The notes: a model not told the origin generated them from the sequence alone. A DNA stretch of 64,000 nucleotides from JALOAR01 sp041649415 (GCA_041649415.1 JBAZND010000002.1:131550-195549), one strand, 5' to 3'; positions 48,156 through 57,528 are shown, counted from the stretch's first letter. Program-made: numbers and translations.

Positions 48156-48799
48156 CGCTTTAAGCTCTTTTTTTCACGCCATTCCTTGATTTTCACATGA
48201 CTTCCTTGGAGGAGGACTTTTGGGACAGGCCATTTTTTACCTTTTTCGGGAACAAAAATTTCGGGCCGCGTATAAGCCGGATGAGAACCCCTGATTGTCT
48301 CAAGAGATTCCAATTTGCCTAAAACGCCGGGAATGTGGCGGCTTATGGTTTCCGTAAGAACCATAGCCGGAAGTTCGCCTCCGGCAAGAACGTAGTCGCC
48401 GATGGAAACGGATTCGTCCGCAATGTGTTTTGTTACGCGTTCGTCAACTCCCTCATACCGGCCGCATATCATTATGATCCGGTCATATTTTAAGAGACTG
48501 TTAACCATGCTTTCGTTCAGTTTTTTTCCGCGAGGGGAAAAAAGGATAACCCGCGTTTTCCCTTTCTCTTTTTTTTTAATTTTTTTTACTGCCTTATAAA
48601 CCGGTTCTACCTGAATGACCATTCCGGGGCCGCCACCGTATGGATGATCATCAACCTTTCTGTGACGTTCGGTTGAAAAATCCCGTAAGTTCCACGTTTT
48701 AATCTGAATCAGCTTTCGCTTAATTGCCCGTTTAATGATTGATTCCTTCAGATAGGAATCCAAAATATCGGGGAAAATTGTAATAATATCAAACTTCAT
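48152..48799 (-). CDS. trmD: tRNA (guanine-N1)-methyltransferase
   Basis: SPOUT enzyme making m1G37. 215 aa: FDIITIFPDILDSYL, GGGPGMVIQVEP, ICGRYEGVDERV and the knot GDYVLAGGELPAMVLTETISRHIPGVLG. ATG 48797-48799 begins the homology. Part of the rpsP-khpA-trmD series; rimM is absent from its usual place. Confidence 0.96.
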   Translation of the reverse strand: MKFDIITIFPDILDSYLKESIIKRAIKRKLIQIKTWNLRDFSTERHRKVDDHPYGGGPGMVIQVEPVYKAVKKIKKKEKGKTRVILFSPRGKKLNESMVNSLLKYDRIIMICGRYEGVDERVTKHIADESVSIGDYVLAGGELPAMVLTETISRHIPGVLGKLESLETIRGSHPAYTRPEIFVPEKGKKWPVPKVLLQGSHVKIKEWREKKSLKR

Positions 48800-48881
48800 T
48801 TGAAAATCGGAGCAACACAACAGAACTCCGCGGCGCGTTAAATGCAGCAGTCATCAACTGAAGCTAAAAAACGAACTAATA

Positions 48882-49181
48882 TTATGAAGGCGAATCCCCT
48901 CCTACAGGAGGTCTTGTCGCGCGTTCTCCTTCGGGTTCTTCAATTTTTAAGTTAACCCGAGCGTTATTTTTAACTCCTACTATACGGAGAAGCGAACGGA
49001 TGGCTTTCGCTGTGCTTCCCTCGCGGCCAATGATTTGCCCCATATCTTGGGGATTAACCTTAAGGGAAAGCAAAACGCCCATTTCGTCTATTTGCCTCGT
49101 AACAACAACGTCTTCCGGATGGTCAACAATGGATTTAATGAGAAATTCCAGGAATTGCTGGTCGGCAGATGATTGGTCCAT
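48882..49181 (-). CDS. khpA: KH-domain RNA-binding protein (KhpA-like)
   Basis: 99 aa. A single KH domain with DMGQIIGREGSTAKAIRSLL; a short acidic/Pro tail follows. In many bacteria khpA lies between rpsP and rimM/trmD and affects division and small-RNA binding. ATG start 27 nt after rpsP. Confidence 0.9.
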   Translation of the reverse strand: MDQSSADQQFLEFLIKSIVDHPEDVVVTRQIDEMGVLLSLKVNPQDMGQIIGREGSTAKAIRSLLRIVGVKNNARVNLKIEEPEGERATRPPVGGDSPS

Positions 49182-49208
49182 TCGTGCGGTTTGGTTTTTT
49201 GAAAGTTT

Positions 49209-49454
49209 TTACGACCTTTTTTCTTCTATTCCCGATTTCTTGATGTAATCGGCGGCGGTCTCGGAAGGTTTGGCTCCGTTTCCGAGCCAATGGAAGATTC
49301 TTTCTTTTTTCAACTCAAATTTGTTGGCGTGGGGATCAATCCAGCCCAAATCTTCGATGAATTTACTCTTAATTTTTGAATGCGCTTCCGCTACCACGAC
49401 CCTGAAAGACGCATGGCCTTTTTTTCCGATTCGGCGAAGTCTGATAGATAACAT
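49209..49454 (-). CDS. rpsP: 30S ribosomal protein S16
   Basis: 81 aa S16: SIRLRRIGKKGHASFRVVVAEAHSK and DLGWIDPH...RIFHWLGNGAKPSETAADYI. First gene of the rpsP-khpA-trmD unit, with a promoter 12 nt upstream. Confidence 0.96.
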   Translation of the reverse strand: MLSIRLRRIGKKGHASFRVVVAEAHSKIKSKFIEDLGWIDPHANKFELKKERIFHWLGNGAKPSETAADYIKKSGIEEKRS

Positions 49455-49466
49455 AAGTCTTTCGGA

Positions 49467-49495
49467 ATGGTATTAGAAAATGGCTTCTTTGTCAA
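49467..49495 (-). promoter_or_regulatory. rpsP promoter
   Basis: TTGACA (49490-49495), 17-nt spacer, TACCAT (49467-49472), 12 nt to the rpsP ATG. Confidence 0.6.
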
Positions 49496-49496
49496 T

Positions 49497-51575
49497 TTAG
49501 GAAAGTTTTAGAGAGACGATTTTTGACGATCCGTCTTCCCCCATCGTCACCCCGTATAAAGCGTTGGCTGATTCCATCGTGGCCCTATTGTGAGTAACAA
49601 CGACAAATTGGGTTTTACCTTCAAACCGGTCAAGAATTTCGCCGAAAAGCCGCGCGTTTCGTTCGTCAAGCGCCGCGTCCACCTCGTCTAAAACGATAAA
49701 AGGCGGCGGACTGATAGATATGAGGCTAAAGAGAATGGCGGTTGAAAGAAGGCTCCTTTCTCCGCCGGAGAGCACTTCCAGGCCTTTGACGCGTTTTTTG
49801 GGTAAAGAGACTTCAATGTCTATGCCCTGTCTTAATTCCTTATCTTCGGAGCTTTCCGTCGTTTCTAAAGGAGAAATAATCTCCGTCAGTTTCAGAGCGA
49901 TTTTCCCGCCATTAAACATAAGTTTCGCAAAGCTGGAAAGTTCTTTGTTTATTTTTCCCAAGGCCCCGGAAAATTCATGATGAATTTTGTAGTCAAGCTC
50001 CTTAATAAGGGATTTTAAATCGGCTGAAGCTTTTTCAAGTTCGTCGATTTGCGCCGAAGTGGAGCTGAATCTTTCTTCCGCTTCTTCCGATTCTTTGATA
50101 ATGGATTCGTCAACTTCTCCGATGGAGGCAAGCTCCCCTCTTAATCGGTATATTTTACGTTCAACTGACGTGAAATCTATTTCTTGAGTTTCTGATGAAT
50201 CCACAAAATCGGAAAAGAATTTCCCGACCGCGGCAAGTTGGTGCTCAAGTTCAGTTTTTTGATATTTTATTTTTTCTTTTTCAAAATAGATTTTTTCACT
50301 TTCATCCTCTAAAACGTCAAGTTCGTCTTTTTTTACCTCAACCGCCTTAATTGCTTTACGAAATGATTGATTAAAATTGTCCATTTCGGCGGTAAGCTGC
50401 TTTTCCACGACATCCAATTCGTCTAGCGCTTTATTGAACGCTTCTATCTTTTCTCTATTGAACGCTTCTATCTTTTCTCCAAATTCAGCGCTCGTGGACG
50501 GTATTGCCGTTGATTTTTCTTCCAGTTCTTCGATGATTAAGATTATTTTTTGAAGGACTTCGCGCAGATTGTCGGATTTTCCAAGCACCGCGGAGGACGC
50601 CAACGTTTTTATTTCGCTAATAATCGTCATCGGGTCTTTTTTGTTACGGGGTGTCGCGGGCAATGAAAGCGCGGAGACGGCAAGACGTTCGTTAAATAAT
50701 TCCCTTCGTTTTAATCTTATTTTTTCCAGCTGCCTCTTCGCTTCCGGTTCGGACGATTCCACCTGCTTAAGTCCTTTTTGGAGTTCGCTAAGTTCTTTTT
50801 TCTTTTCGGCAATTGCTTTTTGGATCGTGGTGATTTTGGGGTCAAAGCGAGAAAGTTCATTTAAAATTTCCCGAACTTTACTGCCGTAGAAAGCATTTTC
50901 CGATTCGGCAAGTTCCGCCGCGAGTTTGTCCCTCTCGGCATACCGTCCCACTTGGCGACGAAGGACCCTAATATGGGGTCTCATCTCTTCAATCATCGCT
51001 CTCGCTTTATCAAGATTTATTTTGGTGTTCCGAAGTTCCCTTTCCGAAGAATGTTTTTTAAGCAAATATTCTTTGAGGCCAAGTATCTCTTCAGTGAGAA
51101 TTCTTCTTTCTTCCGAGCTCGCCCTAAGAAACGAATCGCTTTCTCCTTGGCTTATGATGTTTAGCCCCCTCGCGCCAAGTTTTCCTCTGGCAAAGAAATC
51201 AATGACGTCTCTTAAAAGAACTTCCGATTGATTTATGAAAAATCTGGAGTCGCCGTCCCTGTCAATTCTCCTTGTAATAACTACCTCCTTGTATTCAACG
51301 GGAAAAAAACCGGAAGAATTATCAAAATAAATGGAGGCTTGAGCAAAGCCAGAACGGGCGCGATGTTCCGTTCCCGCAAAAATAAGATCGTCCGATTTGG
51401 CGCCTCGTAGACTTTTTGCTTCCCTTTCGCCCAAAAGCCAGCGGATGGCATCCGCTATATTTGATTTTCCTGATCCGTTCGGGCCCACTATGGCCGTTAT
51501 CCCTTCGGGAAAATCTATGACAGTTTTCGCGGCAAAGGATTTGAATCCCTGAAGTTCCAGTCGTTTTAAAAACAT
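49497..51575 (-). CDS. smc: short SMC-family chromosome ATPase without recognisable hinge
   Basis: 692 aa against about 1,180 for bacterial SMC. The N-terminal ATPase lobe has GPNGSGKS at 31-38; the C-terminal lobe has the LSGGERSLLSTAI signature and FIVLDEVDAALD Walker B. Between them lie two coiled-coil stretches of roughly 150-200 residues and a central region near 300-370 that shows neither the SMC hinge glycines nor a Rad50 CxxC hook. An in-frame 24-nt duplication (EKIEAFN twice) sits in the returning coil. ATG start. A condensin role is expected, dimerisation mode unclear. Confidence 0.85.
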   Translation of the reverse strand: MFLKRLELQGFKSFAAKTVIDFPEGITAIVGPNGSGKSNIADAIRWLLGEREAKSLRGAKSDDLIFAGTEHRARSGFAQASIYFDNSSGFFPVEYKEVVITRRIDRDGDSRFFINQSEVLLRDVIDFFARGKLGARGLNIISQGESDSFLRASSEERRILTEEILGLKEYLLKKHSSERELRNTKINLDKARAMIEEMRPHIRVLRRQVGRYAERDKLAAELAESENAFYGSKVREILNELSRFDPKITTIQKAIAEKKKELSELQKGLKQVESSEPEAKRQLEKIRLKRRELFNERLAVSALSLPATPRNKKDPMTIISEIKTLASSAVLGKSDNLREVLQKIILIIEELEEKSTAIPSTSAEFGEKIEAFNREKIEAFNKALDELDVVEKQLTAEMDNFNQSFRKAIKAVEVKKDELDVLEDESEKIYFEKEKIKYQKTELEHQLAAVGKFFSDFVDSSETQEIDFTSVERKIYRLRGELASIGEVDESIIKESEEAEERFSSTSAQIDELEKASADLKSLIKELDYKIHHEFSGALGKINKELSSFAKLMFNGGKIALKLTEIISPLETTESSEDKELRQGIDIEVSLPKKRVKGLEVLSGGERSLLSTAILFSLISISPPPFIVLDEVDAALDERNARLFGEILDRFEGKTQFVVVTHNRATMESANALYGVTMGEDGSSKIVSLKLS
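50433..50480 (-). repeat. 24-nt tandem duplication inside smc
   Basis: Two head-to-tail copies of a 24-nt unit, in frame, giving a repeated eight-residue block with EKIEAFN. It adds about one heptad to the coiled coil. Confidence 0.9.
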
Positions 51576-51626
51576 TTCAGAACTGTGATAATAAATTTAA
51601 TTTTACTACAGAACGTAACACTGACA

Positions 51627-52634
51627 CTAACCGTGCCTAATTACCATCACGTCGCCGTCCTCAACCAAATATTCCTTGCCCTCCAGGCGGAGCCAGCCTT
51701 TCTGTTTGGCGGCATTCCAGCTGCCAGCTTCTAAAAGCTCGTCGGTAGAGATTACTTCCGCGCGGATAAATTTGTTTTCAAAATCGCTATGTATCGTTCC
51801 CGCCGCCTCGGGCGCTTTAGCGCCTTTTTTAATAGTCCAAGCTCTTGTTTCATCCTCGCCAGTCGTAAAAAAACTGATAAGCCCCAGTACTTCGTAAGCT
51901 TTTTTGATGAGTTCACCCAGATTTTCGGCAAGCGCGAGATTATAAATAACAAAATCCGATTTGAGATCGGCAATTTTGATTCTCAATGATTCCGATACAT
52001 CGCTTTCCCCGCCGTTAAGCAAATATATCTGCGGTTTTGCCGTTAGAAGCTGTAATTCTCGGATAATAGGTTCGTCTGCGATTCCTTCCCGAATATTCTT
52101 GGCAAGGACTCCTTTTTCCAATCCTTCTTTAATGTCTCTTACAAGTTGCGCATCTCTCGCTTTTTTAGCGTCCGCGCGAATCTCTTTTTCAAGAGACGAA
52201 AGTCTTTTATTTATCGTATCAATATCTTTTAAAATCAATTCGGTGTTGATGATATCAATATCGCGTTCGGGATTAATTCCTGTTTTGTCGACATGAATTA
52301 TTTGACTGTCACGGAAGCAACGCACTACTTGTACGATAGCGTCTGTTTCCCGTATATGCGAGAGGAATTGATTGCCGAGCCCTTCTCCTATAGAAGCGCC
52401 TTTAACAAGTCCTGCGATGTCATAAAACTCCACGATTGCCGGAATTGTTTTGGCTGATGAACTCAATTTGGAAAGGCTTTCCAAGCGTTTATCCGGAACT
52501 GCTACCACGCCAACTGAAGGGTTAATCGTCGCAAAAGGATAATTAGCGATTAGAACTTCCTTTTTAGTAAGAAGTTTAAAAAGGGTTGATTTGCCGACGT
52601 TCGGAAGACCGACGATGCCGATAGAAAGATTCAT
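51627..52634 (-). CDS. ychF: ribosome-associated GTPase/ATPase YchF
   Basis: Obg-family P-loop protein (OLA1), 335 aa. GLPNVGKST, FYDIAGLVKGASIGEGLGNQFL, the ATP-favouring NKxD replacement LLNGGE and C-terminal TGS domain (FFTTGEDETRAWTIKKG...) are present. ATG 52632-52634 chosen over TTG at 52640. Probably single-gene; TATAAC lies 11 nt upstream. Confidence 0.95.
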   Translation of the reverse strand: MNLSIGIVGLPNVGKSTLFKLLTKKEVLIANYPFATINPSVGVVAVPDKRLESLSKLSSSAKTIPAIVEFYDIAGLVKGASIGEGLGNQFLSHIRETDAIVQVVRCFRDSQIIHVDKTGINPERDIDIINTELILKDIDTINKRLSSLEKEIRADAKKARDAQLVRDIKEGLEKGVLAKNIREGIADEPIIRELQLLTAKPQIYLLNGGESDVSESLRIKIADLKSDFVIYNLALAENLGELIKKAYEVLGLISFFTTGEDETRAWTIKKGAKAPEAAGTIHSDFENKFIRAEVISTDELLEAGSWNAAKQKGWLRLEGKEYLVEDGDVMVIRHG

Positions 52635-52677
52635 TACCAATAAAAGTTATACTTTACCGGCAAAAAAGACAAATAAA

Positions 52678-52703
52678 TAAAGTGCTCTTTTTGAAGAACG
52701 CTT
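52678..52703 (-). terminator. terminator-like hairpin after the FG-GAP remnant
   Basis: AAAGCGTTCTT/AAGAGCACTTT with one mismatch, then TATTTATTT on the minus strand. Confidence 0.55.
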
Positions 52704-52713
52704 TATATCGGAT

Positions 52714-52884
52714 CTATTTGTTTGCTCCGTAGTCCTTCGGAGTGGGACGGAATTTCTCGTCGCCCAGATTCTCATAGTATGTTTCCCGGCCGTTCACCTT
52801 GCTTGCGACAACGATATCGGGATCACCATCGCTGTCGGCGTCATCCGTAAAGATGTTTTTAATAACCGAGCAGTTTTCTTCCCC
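52714..52884 (-). pseudogene. 3' remnant of an FG-GAP/VCBS-repeat gene
   Basis: Hand translation of the minus strand gives TDDADSDGDPDIVVASKVNG, then RETYYENLGDEKFRP and a TAG stop, which is the calcium-binding FG-GAP/VCBS repeat pattern. The frame is open back to 52884 but has no start codon upstream of the repeat and runs into the end of uvrC in another frame. It therefore looks like the last ~47 codons of a larger surface-protein gene whose 5' part has been deleted. Confidence 0.7.
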
Positions 52885-54040
52885 TTATAGTCCTGTGATA
52901 ACTGATGGCAAATCTATGAGCCTCATCTCGGATGCGTTCAAGCGTTTTTAAGTCAGCTCCGGCAGTGTCCCCCACCAAGTCCGTCTTGTTTCTTTTTGGA
53001 CCTTTAACCATGCCGACGACAGGTATAAGGAGCCCGTTCTCCGAAAGAGCATTCTTTGCGGCGTTAATCTGCGCTATTCCTCCGTCAACGAGAATAAGTG
53101 ATGGCAGCGGCCAAGGATTTTTGAGTCTTCGGGAAATAAGTTCTTTCATCATCCCAACGTCGTTTGGCGACGAAAAAGAATAAATCTTGAATTTGCGGTA
53201 TTCGTCCTTATTGGGCGCGCCATCCGTGAAAACGACCATGGAGCCGACAGCTGAATCTCCCGAGATATTTGAAATATCATAACCTTCAATGCGCTCGCCT
53301 TGGGACGAAATAATGTCCGCTTCGCCTAAAAGCGCCGCGTCTTGGACGTGAGTCAGTGCAAATATTTTTCTTTTTAGTTTTTCGGCTTCTTCAAAATCAA
53401 GTTTTTTCGCCGCTGTTTCCATTTCTTTTTTAAGGGAAGACAAAAGCCTTTTATGCTTACCTTCCAAAAACATTTTAAGCGCGCGGATATTTTTCATATA
53501 ATCGCGATGGGATACAAGTTCCACGCACGTTCCCGGGCAAAGCCCTATTTCATAATCAAAGCAGGGTTTTTTAAATGTTCCGATTTTCGTTTCAGGATGC
53601 GTGTTCCACGGGAAAATACGGCGGAGAATTTTCATTGCCTCTCGCGCGGCTCCCGCCGAAGTAAACGGCCCATATCTTTCTCCCGAAGAAGGAGTTTTCC
53701 CTCTAACCAAAAGGACGCGGGGAAATTTTCCTTTTGTTATCTCAATATACAGAAAACTTTTATCGTCTTTCTCTTTGACGTTATACGGCGGAGATTTTTC
53801 TTTAATGAGTTTTGCTTCAAGTATTAAGGCTTCAAGAGCATTTTCCGTTTCCAGAAAATCAACGGTCTTAGTTTCCGAAACCATCTTGATAATTCGCGCG
53901 TCGTGAGGGCGCAAGAAATAACTTGAAACGCGGCGTCTCAAATTACCGGCCTTGCCGACATAAATAACCGAACCAGCTTTATTTTTCATCAAATAAACGC
54001 CGGGAGATTCAGGCAATTTTTTATAATCCGTTGCTTTCAT
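52859..54040 (-). CDS. uvrC: excinuclease ABC subunit C, C-terminally truncated
   Basis: Dual-incision nuclease, 393 aa against about 600. GIY-YIG domain (SPGVYLMKNKAGSVIYVGKAGNLRRRVSSYF), UVR motif (LKKEMETAAKKLDFEEAEKLKRKI) and the RNase H-like half with GYDISNISGDSAVGSMVVF, ILVDGGIAQINAAK and DEAHRFAISYHR are present. The chain ends there: the two helix-hairpin-helix motifs are missing. The missing part is replaced in the DNA by the FG-GAP remnant. ATG start 3 nt after the patatin gene. Confidence 0.93.
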   Translation of the reverse strand: MKATDYKKLPESPGVYLMKNKAGSVIYVGKAGNLRRRVSSYFLRPHDARIIKMVSETKTVDFLETENALEALILEAKLIKEKSPPYNVKEKDDKSFLYIEITKGKFPRVLLVRGKTPSSGERYGPFTSAGAAREAMKILRRIFPWNTHPETKIGTFKKPCFDYEIGLCPGTCVELVSHRDYMKNIRALKMFLEGKHKRLLSSLKKEMETAAKKLDFEEAEKLKRKIFALTHVQDAALLGEADIISSQGERIEGYDISNISGDSAVGSMVVFTDGAPNKDEYRKFKIYSFSSPNDVGMMKELISRRLKNPWPLPSLILVDGGIAQINAAKNALSENGLLIPVVGMVKGPKRNKTDLVGDTAGADLKTLERIRDEAHRFAISYHRTIRGRKLLGY

Positions 54041-54043
54041 TTA

Positions 54044-54931
54044 TTAATCTATGCCCAAAACGAAATCCCAAAACTCTTCCAGAGCGCCTTTAGGAGGCAA
54101 TTTGCACTCACAAATCCGACATATTTTTCCGAAAGAATCTTTGGCGGTTTTGTAGCCCGCGGCAATTATATGCTCGGCTTCCCTGAAGTCAAGCCATTCG
54201 TAGTTTAATACGGGGGGATTAAGCACGATATCAGCCTTTTTTAATTTTTCTTTCGCAACTTGATAGCCAAAAACGGCGATTAACGAATAAAGAACGGTCT
54301 GAATGGTTTTAAGGCTTAAAAAATTCGCGGAAAAGGAAGACACGTCGAACCATCGGCTTGAGACATCAACGGCAATAACGATATCGGCGCCCATTTGTCG
54401 GACAACATCCGCGGGGACGGGATTAACGATCCCTCCGTCTGCCAAAGTTTTGCCGCTGATTTCAACGGGAGAAAAAATAATAGGAATGGCGGTAGACGCC
54501 TTAATGGCATCCGTCATTTTGCCTTCGGAAAGAATTATTTCGTCGCCGTTTTTAACGTCTGTCGCGACCGCCCAAAAAGGAATTTTGCAATTTTCCAATC
54601 GGTGCGCCCCAAAATGTTTTTCAATTATTGCCGTAACCGGTTCATCCTTGATGCGCGGACGGCCTTTAGTAAGAGATATTTTGGCAAGCGATTTCCTTTC
54701 TTTTCTTTCAAGGGCGGAAACGAAATCTTCCATTGAGGAAATGTCCCCATCCAGCGCGTACCATCCTCCGACCAAAGCGCCCATGCTTGTTCCGGCAATG
54801 AAATCTATCGGAACATTTATTTCTTTCAGGGCTTTTAAAACACCGATATGCGCGAGGCCCTTTGACGCGCCGCCGCCTAGAGCGACACCGACGGTCTTAC
54901 GTTTCTTCGCAGATAAAGATTTTCGGGTCAC
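54044..54931 (-). CDS. patatin-like phospholipase (RssA/NTE type)
   Basis: 295 aa. Oxyanion loop GGGASKG, nucleophile GTSMG (Ser49) and DGG (Asp165) form the Ser-Asp dyad of patatins. No signal peptide. Three cysteines lie near the C terminus (ICRICECKLP), unusual for the family. GTG start with TATTAT 6 nt upstream. Acts on membrane lipids or their lysates (inference). Confidence 0.88.
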   Translation of the reverse strand: MTRKSLSAKKRKTVGVALGGGASKGLAHIGVLKALKEINVPIDFIAGTSMGALVGGWYALDGDISSMEDFVSALERKERKSLAKISLTKGRPRIKDEPVTAIIEKHFGAHRLENCKIPFWAVATDVKNGDEIILSEGKMTDAIKASTAIPIIFSPVEISGKTLADGGIVNPVPADVVRQMGADIVIAVDVSSRWFDVSSFSANFLSLKTIQTVLYSLIAVFGYQVAKEKLKKADIVLNPPVLNYEWLDFREAEHIIAAGYKTAKDSFGKICRICECKLPPKGALEEFWDFVLGID

Positions 54932-54937
54932 GGATTA

Positions 54938-54943
54938 ATAATA
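54938..54943 (-). promoter_or_regulatory. -10 box of the patatin gene, leaderless geometry
   Basis: TATTAT, 6 nt before the GTG start. The -35 region (TAGGCA at 17 nt) is weak. Confidence 0.45.
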
Positions 54944-55014
54944 CCGGATTCTCGCTTTTCTGCCTACGTTCAAAACTTAGGTGAGATGCGGCTCGGGAAT
55001 GATGGAAGAAAAAA

Positions 55015-57528
55015 TTAGAGGACTTTTTTCAGATACTTGGCGGTGATGCTTCCCGCTTTTTTGGAGATTTCTTCCGGCGTGCCGACAGCAACTACTTCAC
55101 CGCCGCGTTCACCGCCTTCGGGTCCCAAATCAATTACCCAATCCGCCGATTTAATGACGTCCAGATTGTGCTCTATGACAATCGCCGTATTTCCCCGAGA
55201 AACGAGTTTTTGCACCACCTCCAAGAGTTTTTTTACGTCTTCAAAATGAAGGCCCGTCGTCGGCTCATCCAGAAGATAAATTGTTTTTCGCGTGTCGTGT
55301 TTACCAAGTTCCGCGGCCAGTTTTATCCTTTGAGCTTCTCCTCCCGAAAGAGTCGTCGCCGATTGTCCGATTTCCAAATAACCCAATCCTACTTCTTCAA
55401 GAATTCGGAGTTTCTCGCGAAGCCAGGGAATGTCGTCAAAAAATTTGGTCGCTTCTTGAACGGTCATGCGCAAAATGTCGGAAATATTTTTTCCCTTGTA
55501 TTCCACTTCCAGCGTTTCACGGTCAAATTTCTTGCCGTGGCAAACGTCGCATTCCACAAAAACGGTCGGTAAAAAATGCATCTCTATAGCGATGTGGCCG
55601 TGCCCTTCACAGTGCTCACAGCGACCGCCGGGAACGTTAAAACTGAAACGTCCGGGCTTCCAGCCTCTTATGCGGGCGTCGGCCGTGGAAGCAAAAAGAT
55701 CCCTTACGTGAGTCCACGCGCCGACGTAAGTCGCCGGATTAGAGCGGGGCGTGCGGCCGATCGGCGATTGGTCAACGTTAATCACCCGATTTAAATATTC
55801 CAAGCCGGTAATTGACTCTACCGCTCCGCCTTTTAAACTCGTATGATTAAATCTATTTGCAAGCGCTTTGTATAAAACGTCATAGACGAGAGTGCTTTTC
55901 CCAGACCCAGATACGCCCGTAACGGCAGTGAATCGTCCGATCGGAATTTCCACGTTAATGTTCTTCAGATTGTTTTCCGAAATATTTTTCATCTTGATTG
56001 TCGGTATCACGCGATTTACGGGACGGCGTTCTGCAGGAGTTGCAATCTTTTTTTCTCCTCGCAGGTATTCTAAGGTAAGCGAGTTTTGGTTTTTATCGTT
56101 AAAAATGTCCGGAATATCGCCTTCCGCCACGATTTTTCCGCCGTGAATGCCTGCCGCCGGGCCGAAGTCAACAAGATAATCCGATGAACGGATGGTTTCT
56201 TCGTCGTGTTCCACGATAATGATAGTGTTTCCAAGGTCGCGGAGATTATGAAGAGTCTTAATGAGTTTGCCGTTGTCGCGTTGATGGAGACCGATTGTCG
56301 GTTCGTCAAGAATGTATAAAGTGCCCACAAGACGAGAACCGATTTGCGAAGCGAGGCGAATGCGTTGAGCTTCTCCGCCGGAGAGCGTGCCCGCTTTTCT
56401 ATCAAGCGTGAGATACTCCAATCCCACGTTTTCCATAAATTTAAGACGACTTTCTATTTCCCTGAGAGGCACTTCGGCAATTTCCCTGTCCTTTTCCGAA
56501 AGGCGTTTACCGAGAGAGCTAAAGAATTCAAGCGACTCCGTGATTGAAAACGCGGAGACCTCGGAAATGTTCTTACCGTCTACCAGGACACTAAGAGCTT
56601 CGGGACGAAGTCTTTTGCCAAGACATGCGTCGCAAATTTCGTCGGACCACAATTCTTTGGTGCCGATGCCGTGGCATTTTTCGCAGGCTCCATGAGGGCT
56701 GTTAAAAGAAAAAAGTCTCGGCTCAATTTCGGGAAAAGAAAAGGCGTCTCTCGCGCAGGACAGCTTTGCCGAAAACATCATTTCGTCAGAACCGGATGTC
56801 ACAAGCACGGAGTCATTCCCGAATTTCAGAGCCGACTCAATAGCTTCCGAAAGTCTTAATCGGTTGTCTTTATCTTCTAAATCCATGTTAGCCGGTAAAC
56901 GGTCTATGAGTATTTCAATTGAATGTTCCTTATACCGTTCCATGCGAATTTTCTCCCGCAAGGAGCGAGTCTTGCCGTCTATGCGGGCTTCGTGAAACCC
57001 GTTTGACAGAAAATCATAAAGTAGTTGGTAATATTCCCCTTTTCTTCCTTTTACCACTGGTGCGTAAACGGCGATGTTTCCTTTTAATTTCTTGCCGCAA
57101 ACCGAAATCACCGCGTCAACAATTTCTTCAAGACTCATTTTCTTTATCTCTTGTCCGCAGATAGGACAACAGGGACGTCCCACGCGAGAGAAGAGAACGC
57201 GAAGATAGTCGTAAACTTCCGTTATGGTCGCCACAGTTGAACGGGGATTCGAGGAATGGGCTTTTTGATCAATGGATATGGCCGGAGAGAGACCCTCTAT
57301 GTCGTCTACGTCCGGTTTATCCAATTTCCCCAAGAATTGGCGAGCATAGGCCGAAAGGGATTCAATATAACGTCTTTGTCCTTCGGCAAAGATCGTATCA
57401 AAAGCAAGGGAGGATTTGCCCGAACCGGAGAGACCGGTAAAAACAGTTATCTTTCCTCGCGGGATTTCCAAATTAATGTTTTTAAGGTTATGTTCTCTCG
57501 CTCCTTTTATGATTATTTTGTCTTTCAT
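55015..57528 (-). CDS. uvrA: excinuclease ABC subunit A, shortened
   Basis: Damage-recognising ATPase, 837 aa against about 940. Two ABC modules: GLSGSGKS at 32-39 and GVSGSGKS in the second half, each with LSGGEAQRI. The first zinc module reads C258-A-R-D...C282-x2-C285, so one ligand Cys is Asp. About 100 residues between this module and CDACLGKRL are missing. The second zinc finger (CEHCEGHG...CDVCHGK) is intact. Starts with an ATG overlapping the uvrB stop by 4 nt. Confidence 0.96.
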   Translation of the reverse strand: MKDKIIIKGAREHNLKNINLEIPRGKITVFTGLSGSGKSSLAFDTIFAEGQRRYIESLSAYARQFLGKLDKPDVDDIEGLSPAISIDQKAHSSNPRSTVATITEVYDYLRVLFSRVGRPCCPICGQEIKKMSLEEIVDAVISVCGKKLKGNIAVYAPVVKGRKGEYYQLLYDFLSNGFHEARIDGKTRSLREKIRMERYKEHSIEILIDRLPANMDLEDKDNRLRLSEAIESALKFGNDSVLVTSGSDEMMFSAKLSCARDAFSFPEIEPRLFSFNSPHGACEKCHGIGTKELWSDEICDACLGKRLRPEALSVLVDGKNISEVSAFSITESLEFFSSLGKRLSEKDREIAEVPLREIESRLKFMENVGLEYLTLDRKAGTLSGGEAQRIRLASQIGSRLVGTLYILDEPTIGLHQRDNGKLIKTLHNLRDLGNTIIIVEHDEETIRSSDYLVDFGPAAGIHGGKIVAEGDIPDIFNDKNQNSLTLEYLRGEKKIATPAERRPVNRVIPTIKMKNISENNLKNINVEIPIGRFTAVTGVSGSGKSTLVYDVLYKALANRFNHTSLKGGAVESITGLEYLNRVINVDQSPIGRTPRSNPATYVGAWTHVRDLFASTADARIRGWKPGRFSFNVPGGRCEHCEGHGHIAIEMHFLPTVFVECDVCHGKKFDRETLEVEYKGKNISDILRMTVQEATKFFDDIPWLREKLRILEEVGLGYLEIGQSATTLSGGEAQRIKLAAELGKHDTRKTIYLLDEPTTGLHFEDVKKLLEVVQKLVSRGNTAIVIEHNLDVIKSADWVIDLGPEGGERGGEVVAVGTPEEISKKAGSITAKYLKKVL

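Noticed and set aside
50433..50480. Possible CRISPR-like repeat
   Set aside because: Only two head-to-tail copies without spacers, in frame inside smc. No CRISPR array or cas gene seen.
54303..54938. 211-codon plus-strand frame antisense to the patatin gene
   Set aside because: The patatin has intact catalytic motifs; the opposite frame is a by-product of codon bias.
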